Positions 52,758 through 61,375 of a stretch of 64,000 nucleotides of DNA are shown here, piece after piece. The notes below the pieces were generated by a model. It was not told where the DNA came from and ran no database searches. It was given only the letters and a program-made list of their open reading frames with translations. The DNA comes from Bacteroidota bacterium (lineage in GTDB: Bacteria; Bacteroidota; Bacteroidia; Chitinophagales; Saprospiraceae). Numbering within the stretch: the stretch's first letter is position 1; every line of letters begins with the position of its first letter. Location of the stretch: contig JANSWP010000006.1 in the NCBI GenBank assembly GCA_024743405.1, positions 91,225 through 155,224 on the forward strand, given 5' to 3'. The position numbers were made by a program, and so were the translations under genes.

Positions 52758-53156
52758 TTAATCACGCCCTAATTCCTTTTTTATAAATCTTTTGATCATT
52801 CGTTTCATTGCTTCTTCAATTTTATCATACTCAAAAGGTTCTTTTGCTGTATATAAAACCATAAAGGCAAAATGACGGTTTTCATCTTCTAATTTTTCAT
52901 ATAGTCGATGTTTATTTAATCTCCAAGTTTCTCGAATCATTCTCCTAATTCGATTACGATCTACTGCTTTTGAGAAAGCCCGTTTCGGAACACTCAAGGT
53001 AAATTGAATTGGAAACTCATTCTTAGTGTTCTCCATTTCTAGATAAATGAGCCGCAAAGGAAACAATCCAAAAGATTGTCCTTTTCGTTGAAACATTTGT
53101 TCAATCAGAATATGGCTCTTTAGTTTTTCTTCCTTTTTGAATGTAAAATCTGGCAT
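52758..53156 (-). CDS. rnpA: Ribonuclease P protein component
   Basis: RnpA is the protein partner of the RNase P ribozyme, which trims the 5' ends of tRNA precursors. In 132 residues it shows the N-terminal basic helix with FKKEEKLKSHILIEQMF and the RNR signature VPKRAFSKAVDRNRIRRMIRE (given here as key stretch SVPKRAFSKAVDRNRIRRMI). It is not linked to rpmH or dnaA, as is common in Bacteroidota. The downstream gene encodes an unknown exported protein. Confidence 0.93.
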   Translation of the reverse strand: MPDFTFKKEEKLKSHILIEQMFQRKGQSFGLFPLRLIYLEMENTKNEFPIQFTLSVPKRAFSKAVDRNRIRRMIRETWRLNKHRLYEKLEDENRHFAFMVLYTAKEPFEYDKIEEAMKRMIKRFIKKELGRD

Positions 53157-53291
53157 TAGATCAATAAGTATTTTGACAAAGGTAGTACAGATTTTATTAT
53201 CTATGGGCTAAAATTTTGAATATAAAAACACTATTCTTACATTCACTTAAGTAAACGAAATAGCAAGTAATCACGCATTTAAATACGCTCT

Positions 53292-53993
53292 ATGAAAAAT
53301 AACTCCGAAACCACTTTCCCAATCACGTTGTGGGCTGAAGAAGACCGTCCCCGTGAAAAATTACAAATCAAAGGCAAGCAAAGTTTATCTGATGCTGAAT
53401 TATTGGCAATCTTATTGGGTTCAGGCTCACGAGAAGAGACCGCAGTTGGACTGTCGAAATTGATTTTAAAAGGATCTGGAAATAATCTCTACGAATTAGG
53501 CAAACGTACTACCGCTGAATTGAAAAAATTTAAAGGAGTAGGAGAAGCTAAAGCTATTACGATAGTTGCTGCAATGGAACTAGCACGTCGTCGACAGTTG
53601 TCCAATATTTTAGAAAAACCAAAAATTGTGAGTAGTCGAGATGCCTTTAATTTAATTGCTCCTATTTTGGTCGATTTGCCTCATGAAGAATTTTGGATAT
53701 TGATGTTGAATAGAGGGAACAAAGTCATAGGAAGAGAAAAAATTAGTATTGGGGGAATGGCAAGTACGATTGTTGATTCAAAAATCGTATTTCGAAAAGC
53801 GATCGAAAAGCAGTCAACCTCAATTATTTTATGTCACAATCATCCTTCAGGAAATTTATCCCCAAGTCAAGCAGATATTGATTTGACGCAAAAACTGAAA
53901 AAAGGAGGTGCTATTATGGAAATTCCAGTGATAGATCATTTGATTATTTCGGATAGGGGGTATTATAGTTTTGCAGACGAAGGTATTTTGTAA
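53292..53993 (+). CDS. radC: RadC/JAB-domain DNA repair-type protein
   Basis: A 233-residue protein with an N-terminal helix-hairpin-helix (LLAILLGSGSREE, LKKFKGVGEAKAITIVAAME) and a C-terminal JAB metalloprotease-like domain with the metal motif CHNHPSGNLSPSQADID (His-x-His and Asp). The historical link to DNA repair is weak and the real function is uncertain. It converges on the lipid kinase gene with only 3 bases between the stop codons. Confidence 0.92.
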   Translation: MKNNSETTFPITLWAEEDRPREKLQIKGKQSLSDAELLAILLGSGSREETAVGLSKLILKGSGNNLYELGKRTTAELKKFKGVGEAKAITIVAAMELARRRQLSNILEKPKIVSSRDAFNLIAPILVDLPHEEFWILMLNRGNKVIGREKISIGGMASTIVDSKIVFRKAIEKQSTSIILCHNHPSGNLSPSQADIDLTQKLKKGGAIMEIPVIDHLIISDRGYYSFADEGIL

Positions 53994-53996
53994 GTT

Positions 53997-54941
53997 TTAT
54001 GGGACAATAATTTTTAGTGCTTTTTCAATTATTTCAAATTGTACAGGTGTTTCACCTAAATATTCACCATCGACTTCTAAGTCACAGGGTAGGTTCTCTA
54101 ATGACTCTATTACAATACGTTTTGTTTTGTGGAGACTGACTACGGGTAGCCAATTCAATTTGCCATTATAAAAAAATGGTGTCAATAAAAGGACTAACCA
54201 TTTTGGTACTTTACGAACTATGGTCAAGGCCATTTTTCCATCGGTTGGGTTTCCATGGGGTACAAACAACATCCCTCCGCCTGAATATTTACAAATTCCA
54301 ATATTTATAGTGTAGAAGTAGCCTTCGATTTTTTGATTATTAAAATTAATTTGGGTTTTAGTCAGCTTGTATTTGAAAAGCCATGAAGCAATTGCAAAAA
54401 GATAAAGAAATTTATTGGTGATTTTTTCTGAACGTTTGCTCAATTTTTTACCCAAAAAACCATCATAAGCCATACCAGCGACATTAAAAAAATATCGTTG
54501 TTTCATTTCTTCATCCAAATGATATTGAACCAAGCCGATATCTTGAAATATTGTTTTTTCCTTTTTAATTAATGGCAACCATCGCTTAAAATCTTTTGGA
54601 ATCTTATGGGTTTTTATCCAATCATTTCCGGTTCCAATTGTTAAAAGAGTGAATAAAATTTCAGTGGTCGGGCATTCTTTTTGTTCAAAAATCCCATTCA
54701 CCACTTCATGACCTGTACCATCTCCACCGATTGCCATTATTTTCCGAAAACCTTTTTCAATGCCCTCTTTGGCTAATTGGATGGCATGTCCTTTGGTCTT
54801 TGTAAAGTGAAATTCGAATTCAAAGTCAAACTGTTCCAACAAAGACTTTAGGTACGGCCATTTTTTTTCTCCTTTACCGTTTCCTGCAGCAGGGTTGATG
54901 AGAATTAGCCACTTTGATAGATTGGTATTTTGATTAATCAT
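53997..54941 (-). CDS. Diacylglycerol/lipid kinase family protein
   Basis: A 314-residue member of the DAG kinase catalytic family (YegS/BmrU type) with LINPAAGNGKGEKKWP at the N-terminus, the ATP-binding IMAIGGDGTGHEVVNGI (about 68-84), TIGTGNDW and the C-terminal CDLEVDGEYLGETPVQFEI. These enzymes phosphorylate a membrane lipid such as diacylglycerol, ceramide or undecaprenol; the lipid cannot be inferred. It abuts radC at its 3' end. Confidence 0.9.
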   Translation of the reverse strand: MINQNTNLSKWLILINPAAGNGKGEKKWPYLKSLLEQFDFEFEFHFTKTKGHAIQLAKEGIEKGFRKIMAIGGDGTGHEVVNGIFEQKECPTTEILFTLLTIGTGNDWIKTHKIPKDFKRWLPLIKKEKTIFQDIGLVQYHLDEEMKQRYFFNVAGMAYDGFLGKKLSKRSEKITNKFLYLFAIASWLFKYKLTKTQINFNNQKIEGYFYTINIGICKYSGGGMLFVPHGNPTDGKMALTIVRKVPKWLVLLLTPFFYNGKLNWLPVVSLHKTKRIVIESLENLPCDLEVDGEYLGETPVQFEIIEKALKIIVP

Positions 54942-55168
54942 AGATGATAATAGGGAACATTTAGGTCGAAATTATTTAAATCGAAGTGGATTTGGTCATT
55001 TTTTTATCGAAAAAAATGAAGATTCGATATATTTTGAATCAATTACTTACATTTTTGACCTATTTTCCCGACCGTTTTTATCATCCGAAGTACAATTCAA
55101 ATTTTTTAATAACAATCAGTTTTTAGTTCGCTCGAATCTATTTTAAAACACTTCTCTTAATTGCGGAC

Positions 55169-55192
55169 TGCCAACTGAGTATTGCCAACTGA
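55169..55192 (+). repeat. 14-bp tandem repeat before the ABC ATPase gene
   Basis: TGCCAACTGA occurs at 55169-55178 and again at 55183-55192, a 14-bp period ending 4 bases before the ATG at 55196. It may be slippage-generated; it occupies the place of the ribosome-binding region. The rest of the 254-base gap shows no other feature. Confidence 0.5.
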
Positions 55193-55195
55193 ATA

Positions 55196-56113
55196 ATGAG
55201 TATTTTAAAGCTTGAAAATGTTGTCAAGACTTATCAAAAACACATCGCGGTCAATGAAGTAAGTTTCGAAGTTAAGAAAGGAGGAATTTTCGGTTTACTT
55301 GGTCCTAATGGCGCCGGTAAAACCTCTTTAATTCGAATTATTACGACTATTACTGGTGCTGATGAAGGCACTATTTTCTTAGACGGCGAAAAATTAAACA
55401 GTTCACATCCAGGTAAAATTGGGTATATGCCTGAAGAGCGTGGATTGTATAAGAAAATGAAAGTAGGTGAGCAAATTATGTATCTCGCTCAACTCAAAGG
55501 GCTCTCTAAAAAAGGAGCAAAAGAGCAAATCCAATATTGGTTTAAACGATTTGGAATTGAAGACTGGTGGGACAAAAAAGTAGAGGAGCTTTCCAAAGGT
55601 ATGCAACAAAAAGTTCAGTTTATTGCCACTGTGATTCATCAACCCAAGCTCCTTATTTTGGATGAACCCTTTTCTGGTCTAGATCCAATAAATACTAATT
55701 TGATAAAGGATGAAATACGTCGCCTCAATTCAGAGGGGGTTAGTATTATTTTTTCGACTCACCGAATGGAACAAGTGGAAGAGATTTGTGAAGATATTGT
55801 ACTGATAAACAATGGAAAAAATATCCTGGAAGGAAAAGTGAGTGAACTAAAACATAGATTCAAGGAAAATTTATTCAGAATTGAATATGAAGGGAATCTT
55901 CCAAGTGACTTAAATGCTATGGATGAAGCCAATGATAATTTTGAGATTGTTTCAAATGAAAGTAATGTTCTGACGATAAAAGTAACGAATGAAACAGTTT
56001 CAAATCAAGTTTTAAATCACTTAATTCAAAATGGTGTTTTCATCAATAATTTTAATGAAATACTGCCTTCTTTGAATGAGATTTTTATCAAGCGGGTAAA
56101 CGCGGAGGCGTAA
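55196..56113 (+). CDS. natA: ABC transporter ATPase, NatA-like
   Basis: A 305-residue ATPase with Walker A GPNGAGKTS (about 37-45), signature VEELSKGMQQKVQF, Walker B LLILDEPFSGLDP and the H-loop FSTHRMEQVEE. The C-terminal extension after residue 215 is typical of NatA/YhaQ-type exporters. It forms an operon with the permease gene 39 bases downstream. Related systems export sodium ions or antibiotics; the substrate is not predictable. Confidence 0.9.
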   Translation: MSILKLENVVKTYQKHIAVNEVSFEVKKGGIFGLLGPNGAGKTSLIRIITTITGADEGTIFLDGEKLNSSHPGKIGYMPEERGLYKKMKVGEQIMYLAQLKGLSKKGAKEQIQYWFKRFGIEDWWDKKVEELSKGMQQKVQFIATVIHQPKLLILDEPFSGLDPINTNLIKDEIRRLNSEGVSIIFSTHRMEQVEEICEDIVLINNGKNILEGKVSELKHRFKENLFRIEYEGNLPSDLNAMDEANDNFEIVSNESNVLTIKVTNETVSNQVLNHLIQNGVFINNFNEILPSLNEIFIKRVNAEA

Positions 56114-56152
56114 TTTTTATCCAATATTTACAAATAACAAATTAGCATAATA

Positions 56153-57484
56153 ATGAATAAACTTTGGTTAATTATACAACGAGAATATCTAGTGAGAGTG
56201 CGCAAGAAGACTTTTATTCTCACTACTATATTAATGCCTTTACTTGTTGTTGCTTTGTATGCACTTCCCGTACTTTTTGTCAAAATGTCGGAAGATCAAA
56301 AAAAGATTGTTTATACAGATGATTCAGGGTATTTTGAAAGTATCCCTTCTTCAAATTCTGTCCATTTTAAAAGAGATAATCGAGGTAAAGATGCCTTGCG
56401 AAAAGTATATAAAAATGAAGGGTATGATGGGGTTTTATACATACCTAATTTCAAAAGCTTGAACAATGACTTGAAAGTTGAATATTTTTCAGATCAACAA
56501 ATTTCTGTTACGCGGAGAGAATCAATTGAACGTAGATTGGAAAAGCGGATAAGGAATAAAAAAATGGAAGATGCTGGATTGACGCAGGCTCAACTCGATC
56601 AATTAGAAACGAGTATTTCTTTGGCGGAGGTTAAAGAAACCATGAATGATTCGGGCGAATTGGAACAAAAGTCAGGGAAAGGAAATGCAGGATTAGCTAC
56701 AGGAATGGGCATGATGATGGGGATGTTTATGTATATTATTTTATTGATTTACGGGTCGATGGTTATGCGCTCTGTTCAGGAAGAAAAGATCAATCGAATT
56801 GTGGAAGTAATCATATCTTCAGTTAAGCCTTTTCAATTAATGCTTGGAAAAGTTATTGGAGTGGGTGGGGTAGGATTAACTCAAATTTTAATTTGGATCA
56901 TTCTTTTGGTGGTTTTCCAAACTTTTGCTTTACCGCTTTTAGGGTTTGGTGCTGCAGGGGCGATGCCTGATCCGAGTGCAATGGGTGGCGTAGAAGGTAT
57001 GGATATTGATGAAGTACAAGGAGAAGCTCAAAAAATTATGGAGGCTATCTTTAGTTTGAATTGGGGTTTTATTATTCCGGTATTAATCATTTTCTTCTTA
57101 GGTGGGTTTTTTATTTATTCTTCTCTTTTCGCAGCTGTGGGTTCTGCGGTTGGCGATGATTTGGGTGAAAGTCAAACATTGATGTTTCCTATCATGTTGC
57201 CCATTATCATTTCGATCTTCATCACGATGTCTATTATGAATAATCCGAACAGTGGAATTGCCGTTTTTGGGTCAATATTTCCATTGTTTTCACCGGTAGT
57301 TATGCCAGCGCGACTCGCATTTGACCCGCCTCTTTGGGAAGTTCTCTTGTCCATTACCTTGCTACTCGCTTCAGTCGTATTCTTTATTTGGTTATCGGGT
57401 AGAATTTACCGAGTAGGGATCTTTATGTATGGTAAGAAAATTACATTTAAAGAGATTTGGAAATGGTTGTTCTATAAGGGATAG
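56153..57484 (+). CDS. natB: ABC-2 type permease, NatB-like
   Basis: A 443-residue membrane subunit with one N-terminal helix (FILTTILMPLLVVALYALPV), a periplasmic loop of about 150 residues, and five further helices in the ABC-2 layout (GMFMYIILLIYGSMVMRSVQ followed by the signature EEKINRIVEVIISSVKPFQ, then GVGLTQILIWIILLVVF and others). The EEK-type elbow is characteristic of NatB/YhaP. It pairs with the ATPase just upstream; a terminator follows. Confidence 0.88.
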   Translation: MNKLWLIIQREYLVRVRKKTFILTTILMPLLVVALYALPVLFVKMSEDQKKIVYTDDSGYFESIPSSNSVHFKRDNRGKDALRKVYKNEGYDGVLYIPNFKSLNNDLKVEYFSDQQISVTRRESIERRLEKRIRNKKMEDAGLTQAQLDQLETSISLAEVKETMNDSGELEQKSGKGNAGLATGMGMMMGMFMYIILLIYGSMVMRSVQEEKINRIVEVIISSVKPFQLMLGKVIGVGGVGLTQILIWIILLVVFQTFALPLLGFGAAGAMPDPSAMGGVEGMDIDEVQGEAQKIMEAIFSLNWGFIIPVLIIFFLGGFFIYSSLFAAVGSAVGDDLGESQTLMFPIMLPIIISIFITMSIMNNPNSGIAVFGSIFPLFSPVVMPARLAFDPPLWEVLLSITLLLASVVFFIWLSGRIYRVGIFMYGKKITFKEIWKWLFYKG

Positions 57485-57514
57485 GTTGAAATATGACTTT
57501 GTATTTATTTAAAG

Positions 57515-57553
57515 AATGAGGATTTCTACTTGAATGTGGAAATCCTCATTTTT
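57515..57553. terminator. Terminator of the ABC operon
   Basis: AATGAGGATTTC and GAAATCCTCATT form a 12-bp perfect stem with a 12-base loop, followed by TTTGG. The right arm overlaps the stop codon of the converging hotdog gene, and a copy of AAATCCTCATTT recurs 20 bases later inside that gene. Confidence 0.7.
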
Positions 57554-57965
57554 GGATAAAAATCCTCATTTCACACTCTGCTATAAGTGTTCCATTTTGC
57601 CATACTTCACCATAGACAATACCTATATTCATAATCTGATTTATGACTCGAACTTTGGTCGTAATATCAGTGCCGACAGGAGGTAATTTGTGAATTTTTA
57701 AACTTTTTATTCCAGCTAAAAAACCAAGAGGTATAGGTTTTTCATTTGAAAGAGCTTGATACCCCGCACCTGCTGCGACAGTTTGGGCGATGTTTTCGAC
57801 CATGCCAGGAGGTGTAAAAGCACCATCTTCCACAAAGACATTACTTGATTGAATGGTTAGGCTAGATTCGATTGACTTTTCTTCATAAGCCAATAATCCG
57901 TCAACCATTATCATAGGCGCTCGATGTGGTATGTATTGAATTATCGTTTGTTCTTGAGCGATCAT
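57546..57965 (-). CDS. Hotdog-fold protein of the beta-hydroxyacyl-ACP dehydratase type
   Basis: A 139-residue single hotdog domain similar to FabZ: IIQYIPHRAPMIMVDGLLAY at the N-terminus and PPGMVENIAQTVAAGAGY, where the Glu matches the catalytic Glu of FabZ. The GHFPxxPV loop with the catalytic His is missing. The closest family appears to be the dehydratase-like proteins found with aryl polyene/flexirubin pigment genes, but none of those genes are here. The start at 57965 (ATG) is chosen over a GTG six codons upstream. Confidence 0.7.
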   Translation of the reverse strand: MIAQEQTIIQYIPHRAPMIMVDGLLAYEEKSIESSLTIQSSNVFVEDGAFTPPGMVENIAQTVAAGAGYQALSNEKPIPLGFLAGIKSLKIHKLPPVGTDITTKVRVINQIMNIGIVYGEVWQNGTLIAECEMRIFIQK

Positions 57966-58165
57966 AATAGCGAATTTATACACACTACAGGATTAGTCTA
58001 TGTATCCCCCAAAAAATTGCTATTTTTTAGAAAGGTTTAATGTTTTTCAAAGAAGAAGTATAGAAATGAAAAGTAGCTAGCAGTTTATTCTTTGACCAGT
58101 ATCACGATATGTTGGTGAGGTACTACGTTTTTCTTTAAAGAAATCAGAAGAGTGTTGTGTATAGA

Positions 58166-58207
58166 AAGAAAAAAAGGTGAAAGATTTTAAAATATCTTTC
58201 ACCTTTT
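58166..58207 (-). terminator. Terminator of the PurF-like gene
   Basis: A 14-bp stem (58172-58185 with 58194-58207) built on AAAAGGTGAAAGAT. On the minus strand it ends in a run of T residues and lies 10 bases after the stop of the PurF-like gene. Confidence 0.8.
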
Positions 58208-58217
58208 ATAGCATTTA

Positions 58218-60116
58218 TCAATAGGCTCGTTCATTCCGTCCTTCCATATAATTAATGAATGCTCGATTTACAACCATATTTCCACCTTCAGTTGGATAAT
58301 TTCCTGAAAAATACCAGTCGCCATTATGGTTTTCGCAGGCGTTGTGGAGTCCTTCAATAGTTTGATAGATCACTTCTACCTTTGGTTTAATTCCCCTCGG
58401 TGTTACTATTTCTGCAATTTTATTGGAGATCTCTTCATAAGAAAAAGTTGCGTAAAGAGCCTTAACTCGATTCTGGATTTTGCCTTTAGGCTTCTTTAAT
58501 TCTTTTATACAATTTTGATAAGTCTTTTGAAGTAAGTCTTCTTTTCCATGTTGCTTTAAAAGGGCAACTAAGGCTTTAAATGCTACAAAATTTCCCATTT
58601 TAGACATGTCAATCCCATAACAATCTGGGTATCTGATTTGTGGTGCTGACGAAACAATGATGATTTTTTTCGGACGTAGTCTAGCAACAATACTTATGAT
58701 ACTTTCCTTGAGAGTGGTCCCTCTTACAATTGAATCATCTAATAATATCAGCGTATCTTTTTCATTTTGGACAATTCCATAGGTGACATCGTATCCATGG
58801 GCAACCATATCGCCACGTGAATCATCAGCGGTAATGAATGTTCGCAATTTTTCGTCCTTCACAATAATCTTTTCAACACGAGATGTTTGGGACATTATCT
58901 TTTCAACCTTTTTCGAACGCAACTTACCATCCTTACAAAGCTTGGTAACTTCTATTTGTTTTTTAACATTTAGTGCTGCCTCTACACCCTTTATTAAACC
59001 TAGAAAGGCGGATTCAGCCGTATTTGGAACAAATGAAAAAACAGTATTGTCGAAATCATAATTTACTGCTTTCAATACACGGTCAGCCAAATTTCTACCC
59101 AATTCTTTTCTTTCCAAATAAATATCTCTGTCGGTGCCACGTGAGAAGTATATTCGCTCAAAAGAGCATGATTTTCTTTTATTTTGTTCAATAATTGGTT
59201 CCAAACTCACGGAGCTGTTTCGCTTTATTATAAAAGCATGACCGCGTGGAATTTCTTGAACTTTGTTTATATGGATATCAAAAGTAGTCTGAATAGCTGG
59301 ACGCTCAGATGCGACTACTGCCACTTCGTCATCATAATAATAATATGCAGGTCGTATTCCTGAAGGGTCACGTAAAAGGAAAGCATCTCCATGTCCAATC
59401 ATTCCTGCCATGGCATATCCTCCGTCAAATTCTCGAGTTGCCCTTTTCAGCAACCGCGGGATATTCATATTGTCACAAATCAAGTTTGTTATTTCATTTC
59501 CTGAATCATGTTCTGCTCTGTACCAATCAAATAAGCGTTGAACTTCGTCATCTAAAAAATGTCCAATTTTTTCTAAAACGGTTACCGTATCCATCTTTTC
59601 ATTTGGATACTGACCAAAACTCACCAATTTTTCAAAAAGCTCGTCAACATTAGTTAGATTGAAATTTCCTGCTACCACTAAATTCCGGTTAATCCAATTA
59701 TTGCGCCGATGAAAAGGATGACAATTTTTCTTGGAATTTTTCCCATGGGTACCATAACGTAGATGTCCTAAAAGTAATTCTCCAGCGTAAGGGATATTAG
59801 TTTTTAACCATTCAGAATCATTGCGTTTCTTCTCTTTGACTCCCTTAAAGTTTTTATATACTTCATCGAATATTTTTTTAATCGATCCATGCCCATCCAC
59901 TCGCTTTCGGTCAATGTATTTCATTCCAGGCTTTGGATGCAATTTTATGGTAGCAATCCCAGCACCATCCTGTCCTCGATTTCGCTGTTTAGTCATCAGC
60001 AAATTCAGTTTTTGGATGCCATAAAGTGGAGTGCCATATTTTTCAATGTAGAAATCTAAAGGCTTGAGCAAGCGAATCATCGCTATGCCACATTCGTGTT
60101 TGATAAAATCACTCAT
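58218..60116 (-). CDS. PurF-like amidotransferase/phosphoribosyltransferase
   Basis: A 632-residue protein combining an N-terminal class II glutamine amidotransferase with a type I PRTase. The nucleophile is Cys9 (SDFIKHECGIAMI), so a short propeptide must be removed as in B. subtilis PurF. Motifs seen are RNRGQDGAGIAT, GHLRYGTHG, FNLTN, the PRPP loop TLILLDDSIVRGTTLK, and SSAPQIRYPDCYGID. It is about 150 residues longer than a standard PurF, with insertions in the amidotransferase part and a C-terminal tail. It could be the purine pathway amidophosphoribosyltransferase or a paralogue of it; no other purine genes are present. Confidence 0.85.
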   Translation of the reverse strand: MSDFIKHECGIAMIRLLKPLDFYIEKYGTPLYGIQKLNLLMTKQRNRGQDGAGIATIKLHPKPGMKYIDRKRVDGHGSIKKIFDEVYKNFKGVKEKKRNDSEWLKTNIPYAGELLLGHLRYGTHGKNSKKNCHPFHRRNNWINRNLVVAGNFNLTNVDELFEKLVSFGQYPNEKMDTVTVLEKIGHFLDDEVQRLFDWYRAEHDSGNEITNLICDNMNIPRLLKRATREFDGGYAMAGMIGHGDAFLLRDPSGIRPAYYYYDDEVAVVASERPAIQTTFDIHINKVQEIPRGHAFIIKRNSSVSLEPIIEQNKRKSCSFERIYFSRGTDRDIYLERKELGRNLADRVLKAVNYDFDNTVFSFVPNTAESAFLGLIKGVEAALNVKKQIEVTKLCKDGKLRSKKVEKIMSQTSRVEKIIVKDEKLRTFITADDSRGDMVAHGYDVTYGIVQNEKDTLILLDDSIVRGTTLKESIISIVARLRPKKIIIVSSAPQIRYPDCYGIDMSKMGNFVAFKALVALLKQHGKEDLLQKTYQNCIKELKKPKGKIQNRVKALYATFSYEEISNKIAEIVTPRGIKPKVEVIYQTIEGLHNACENHNGDWYFSGNYPTEGGNMVVNRAFINYMEGRNERAY

Positions 60117-60281
60117 AAGAGGATTTGTGGTTGTTTTGAATTATAAAAAAAACTCGTTTTCAAGCGGTTTTTTGTAAATTAAGAAGCAAAGGTAGACGGT
60201 GTTAACTATTTCGACAAATTGCCAACACGCTATATTTCAGTTTGTTGATATCTTTCTGTTTTTGTTAAAAACTTTTAAAAT

Positions 60282-60322
60282 AAAAAGCGAGGTAAATCAA
60301 GTGATTTTACCTCGCTTTTTAG
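60282..60322. terminator. Terminator of lolA, bidirectional
   Basis: A 15-bp stem (AAAAAGCGAGGTAAA, 60282-60296, with 60306-60320) and a 9-base loop. On the minus strand a T-rich run follows, so it ends the lolA transcript. Confidence 0.8.
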
Positions 60323-60343
60323 ACAATTATATTGACGATATAA

Positions 60344-61018
60344 TTAAATTCTCAGATCTTCCCAATGGCAATTGGGACATTCCGATTTTTGAAATTTAAA
60401 AAGGGTATCAGAATAAGGTTTATTAGGAACTACATCTTTTAATATAAATGTATAACGAGAACCATCTTTGCTAAAAGCTTTTATTCGAAGTATTTCTTGT
60501 GTTTTTTTATCGACGGTTAGGCGTAGTTTGGAATATTCTGAATCAGAATCCAATGGTTTGAATTCTATTTGTTGAATAATTTTTCCATTCTCTGCCATTT
60601 CGTTCGTCAAAAAATAAACATAGTCTTCTGACTCATAAATACGCATCAAATCTTTAGGAGACATCACTTCACCTTCACTCTCTTCGACATCATTTATTTG
60701 AACTTCTTCTCGCCTTTCAGAATAATACCATAATGATGTGCCATCAGAAACGATGATTTGTCCTTCCAAATTCAAGCGATATTTTTCGCCCATTTGCAAG
60801 AGCTTCCCTTTTTGAACCTCTTTGGCTTGTTCGGGAATTTCAATGATGATTTCAAAATTTGCTTCTAATGTTTTATAAGCATCATATTTTGTCTTCATCT
60901 TTTCCAAAACTGCAGTCGCTGCAGGATCCGTATCTGATTTTTTTGTAAAATCTTTTGCTTGAGCAAAAGTAGTTGTGAATAGGCTTCCTAATAGCAGGAT
61001 CAAAAATATCTTTCTCAT
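60344..61018 (-). CDS. lolA: Outer-membrane lipoprotein carrier protein LolA
   Basis: A 224-residue periplasmic protein with signal peptide (FLILLLGSLFTTTFAQ) and LolA-type half-barrel features: KYDAYKTLEANFEIIIEIPEQAKEVQKG, YRLNLEGQIIVSDGTSLWYYS, and FILKDVVPNKPYSDTLFKF at the C-terminus. LolA ferries lipoproteins from the LolCDE complex to the outer membrane. It is a single gene between the PurF-like gene and the YgjP-type peptidase. The many lipoproteins in this window depend on such a carrier. Confidence 0.9.
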   Translation of the reverse strand: MRKIFLILLLGSLFTTTFAQAKDFTKKSDTDPAATAVLEKMKTKYDAYKTLEANFEIIIEIPEQAKEVQKGKLLQMGEKYRLNLEGQIIVSDGTSLWYYSERREEVQINDVEESEGEVMSPKDLMRIYESEDYVYFLTNEMAENGKIIQQIEFKPLDSDSEYSKLRLTVDKKTQEILRIKAFSKDGSRYTFILKDVVPNKPYSDTLFKFQKSECPNCHWEDLRI

Positions 61019-61149
61019 AAGAATTAGTTTTATTGAGTATTTAGTATTAGAAGGAAACTTCCTTCTCTACAACGATAAAGACGAAATCAAATTGAATAAG
61101 GAACAAAGGTAGGTGGTTAAAATTTCTTTAAGGAATAGAATTAGAACAT

Positions 61150-61186
61150 AAAAAAACCGGAATGCTTTTTTAATCAGGCATTCCGG
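61150..61186 (-). terminator. Intrinsic terminator on the minus strand
   Basis: CCGGAATGC and GCATTCCGG form a 9-bp GC-rich stem with a 12-base loop; on the minus strand seven T residues follow. It lies 190 bases after the stop of the YgjP-type peptidase, so it either ends a long 3' UTR or a separate small RNA. Confidence 0.7.
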
Positions 61187-61375
61187 CAATGCGTAACTAC
61201 TTATCTAAACAAAACTATCTTATGGTCGAAGAATATAATGAGGAAGTGCTTTTTGAAATTCCTCCTAAAATACACTTGGATAGACACGGATAGTTGAAAG
61301 ATAGTTGCTTGACTTCGACGAACAGTATTAAATCATTGCCGAAACTAACGTTGAGTATCTAGAATGGGAAGCTTG
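61187..61375. other. Structured intergenic stretch, no gene recognised
   Basis: Within the 357-base gap 61019-61375, the pair AACTATCT (61213-61220) with AGATAGTT (61299-61306) and the pair GTCGAAG (61225-61231) with CTTCGAC (61313-61319) cross each other, the arrangement of a pseudoknot; a small GAGGAA/TTCCTC hairpin (61240-61264) lies between. No reading frame with clear coding features was found. A long 3' UTR or small RNA ending at the terminator at 61150 is possible. Confidence 0.35.
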
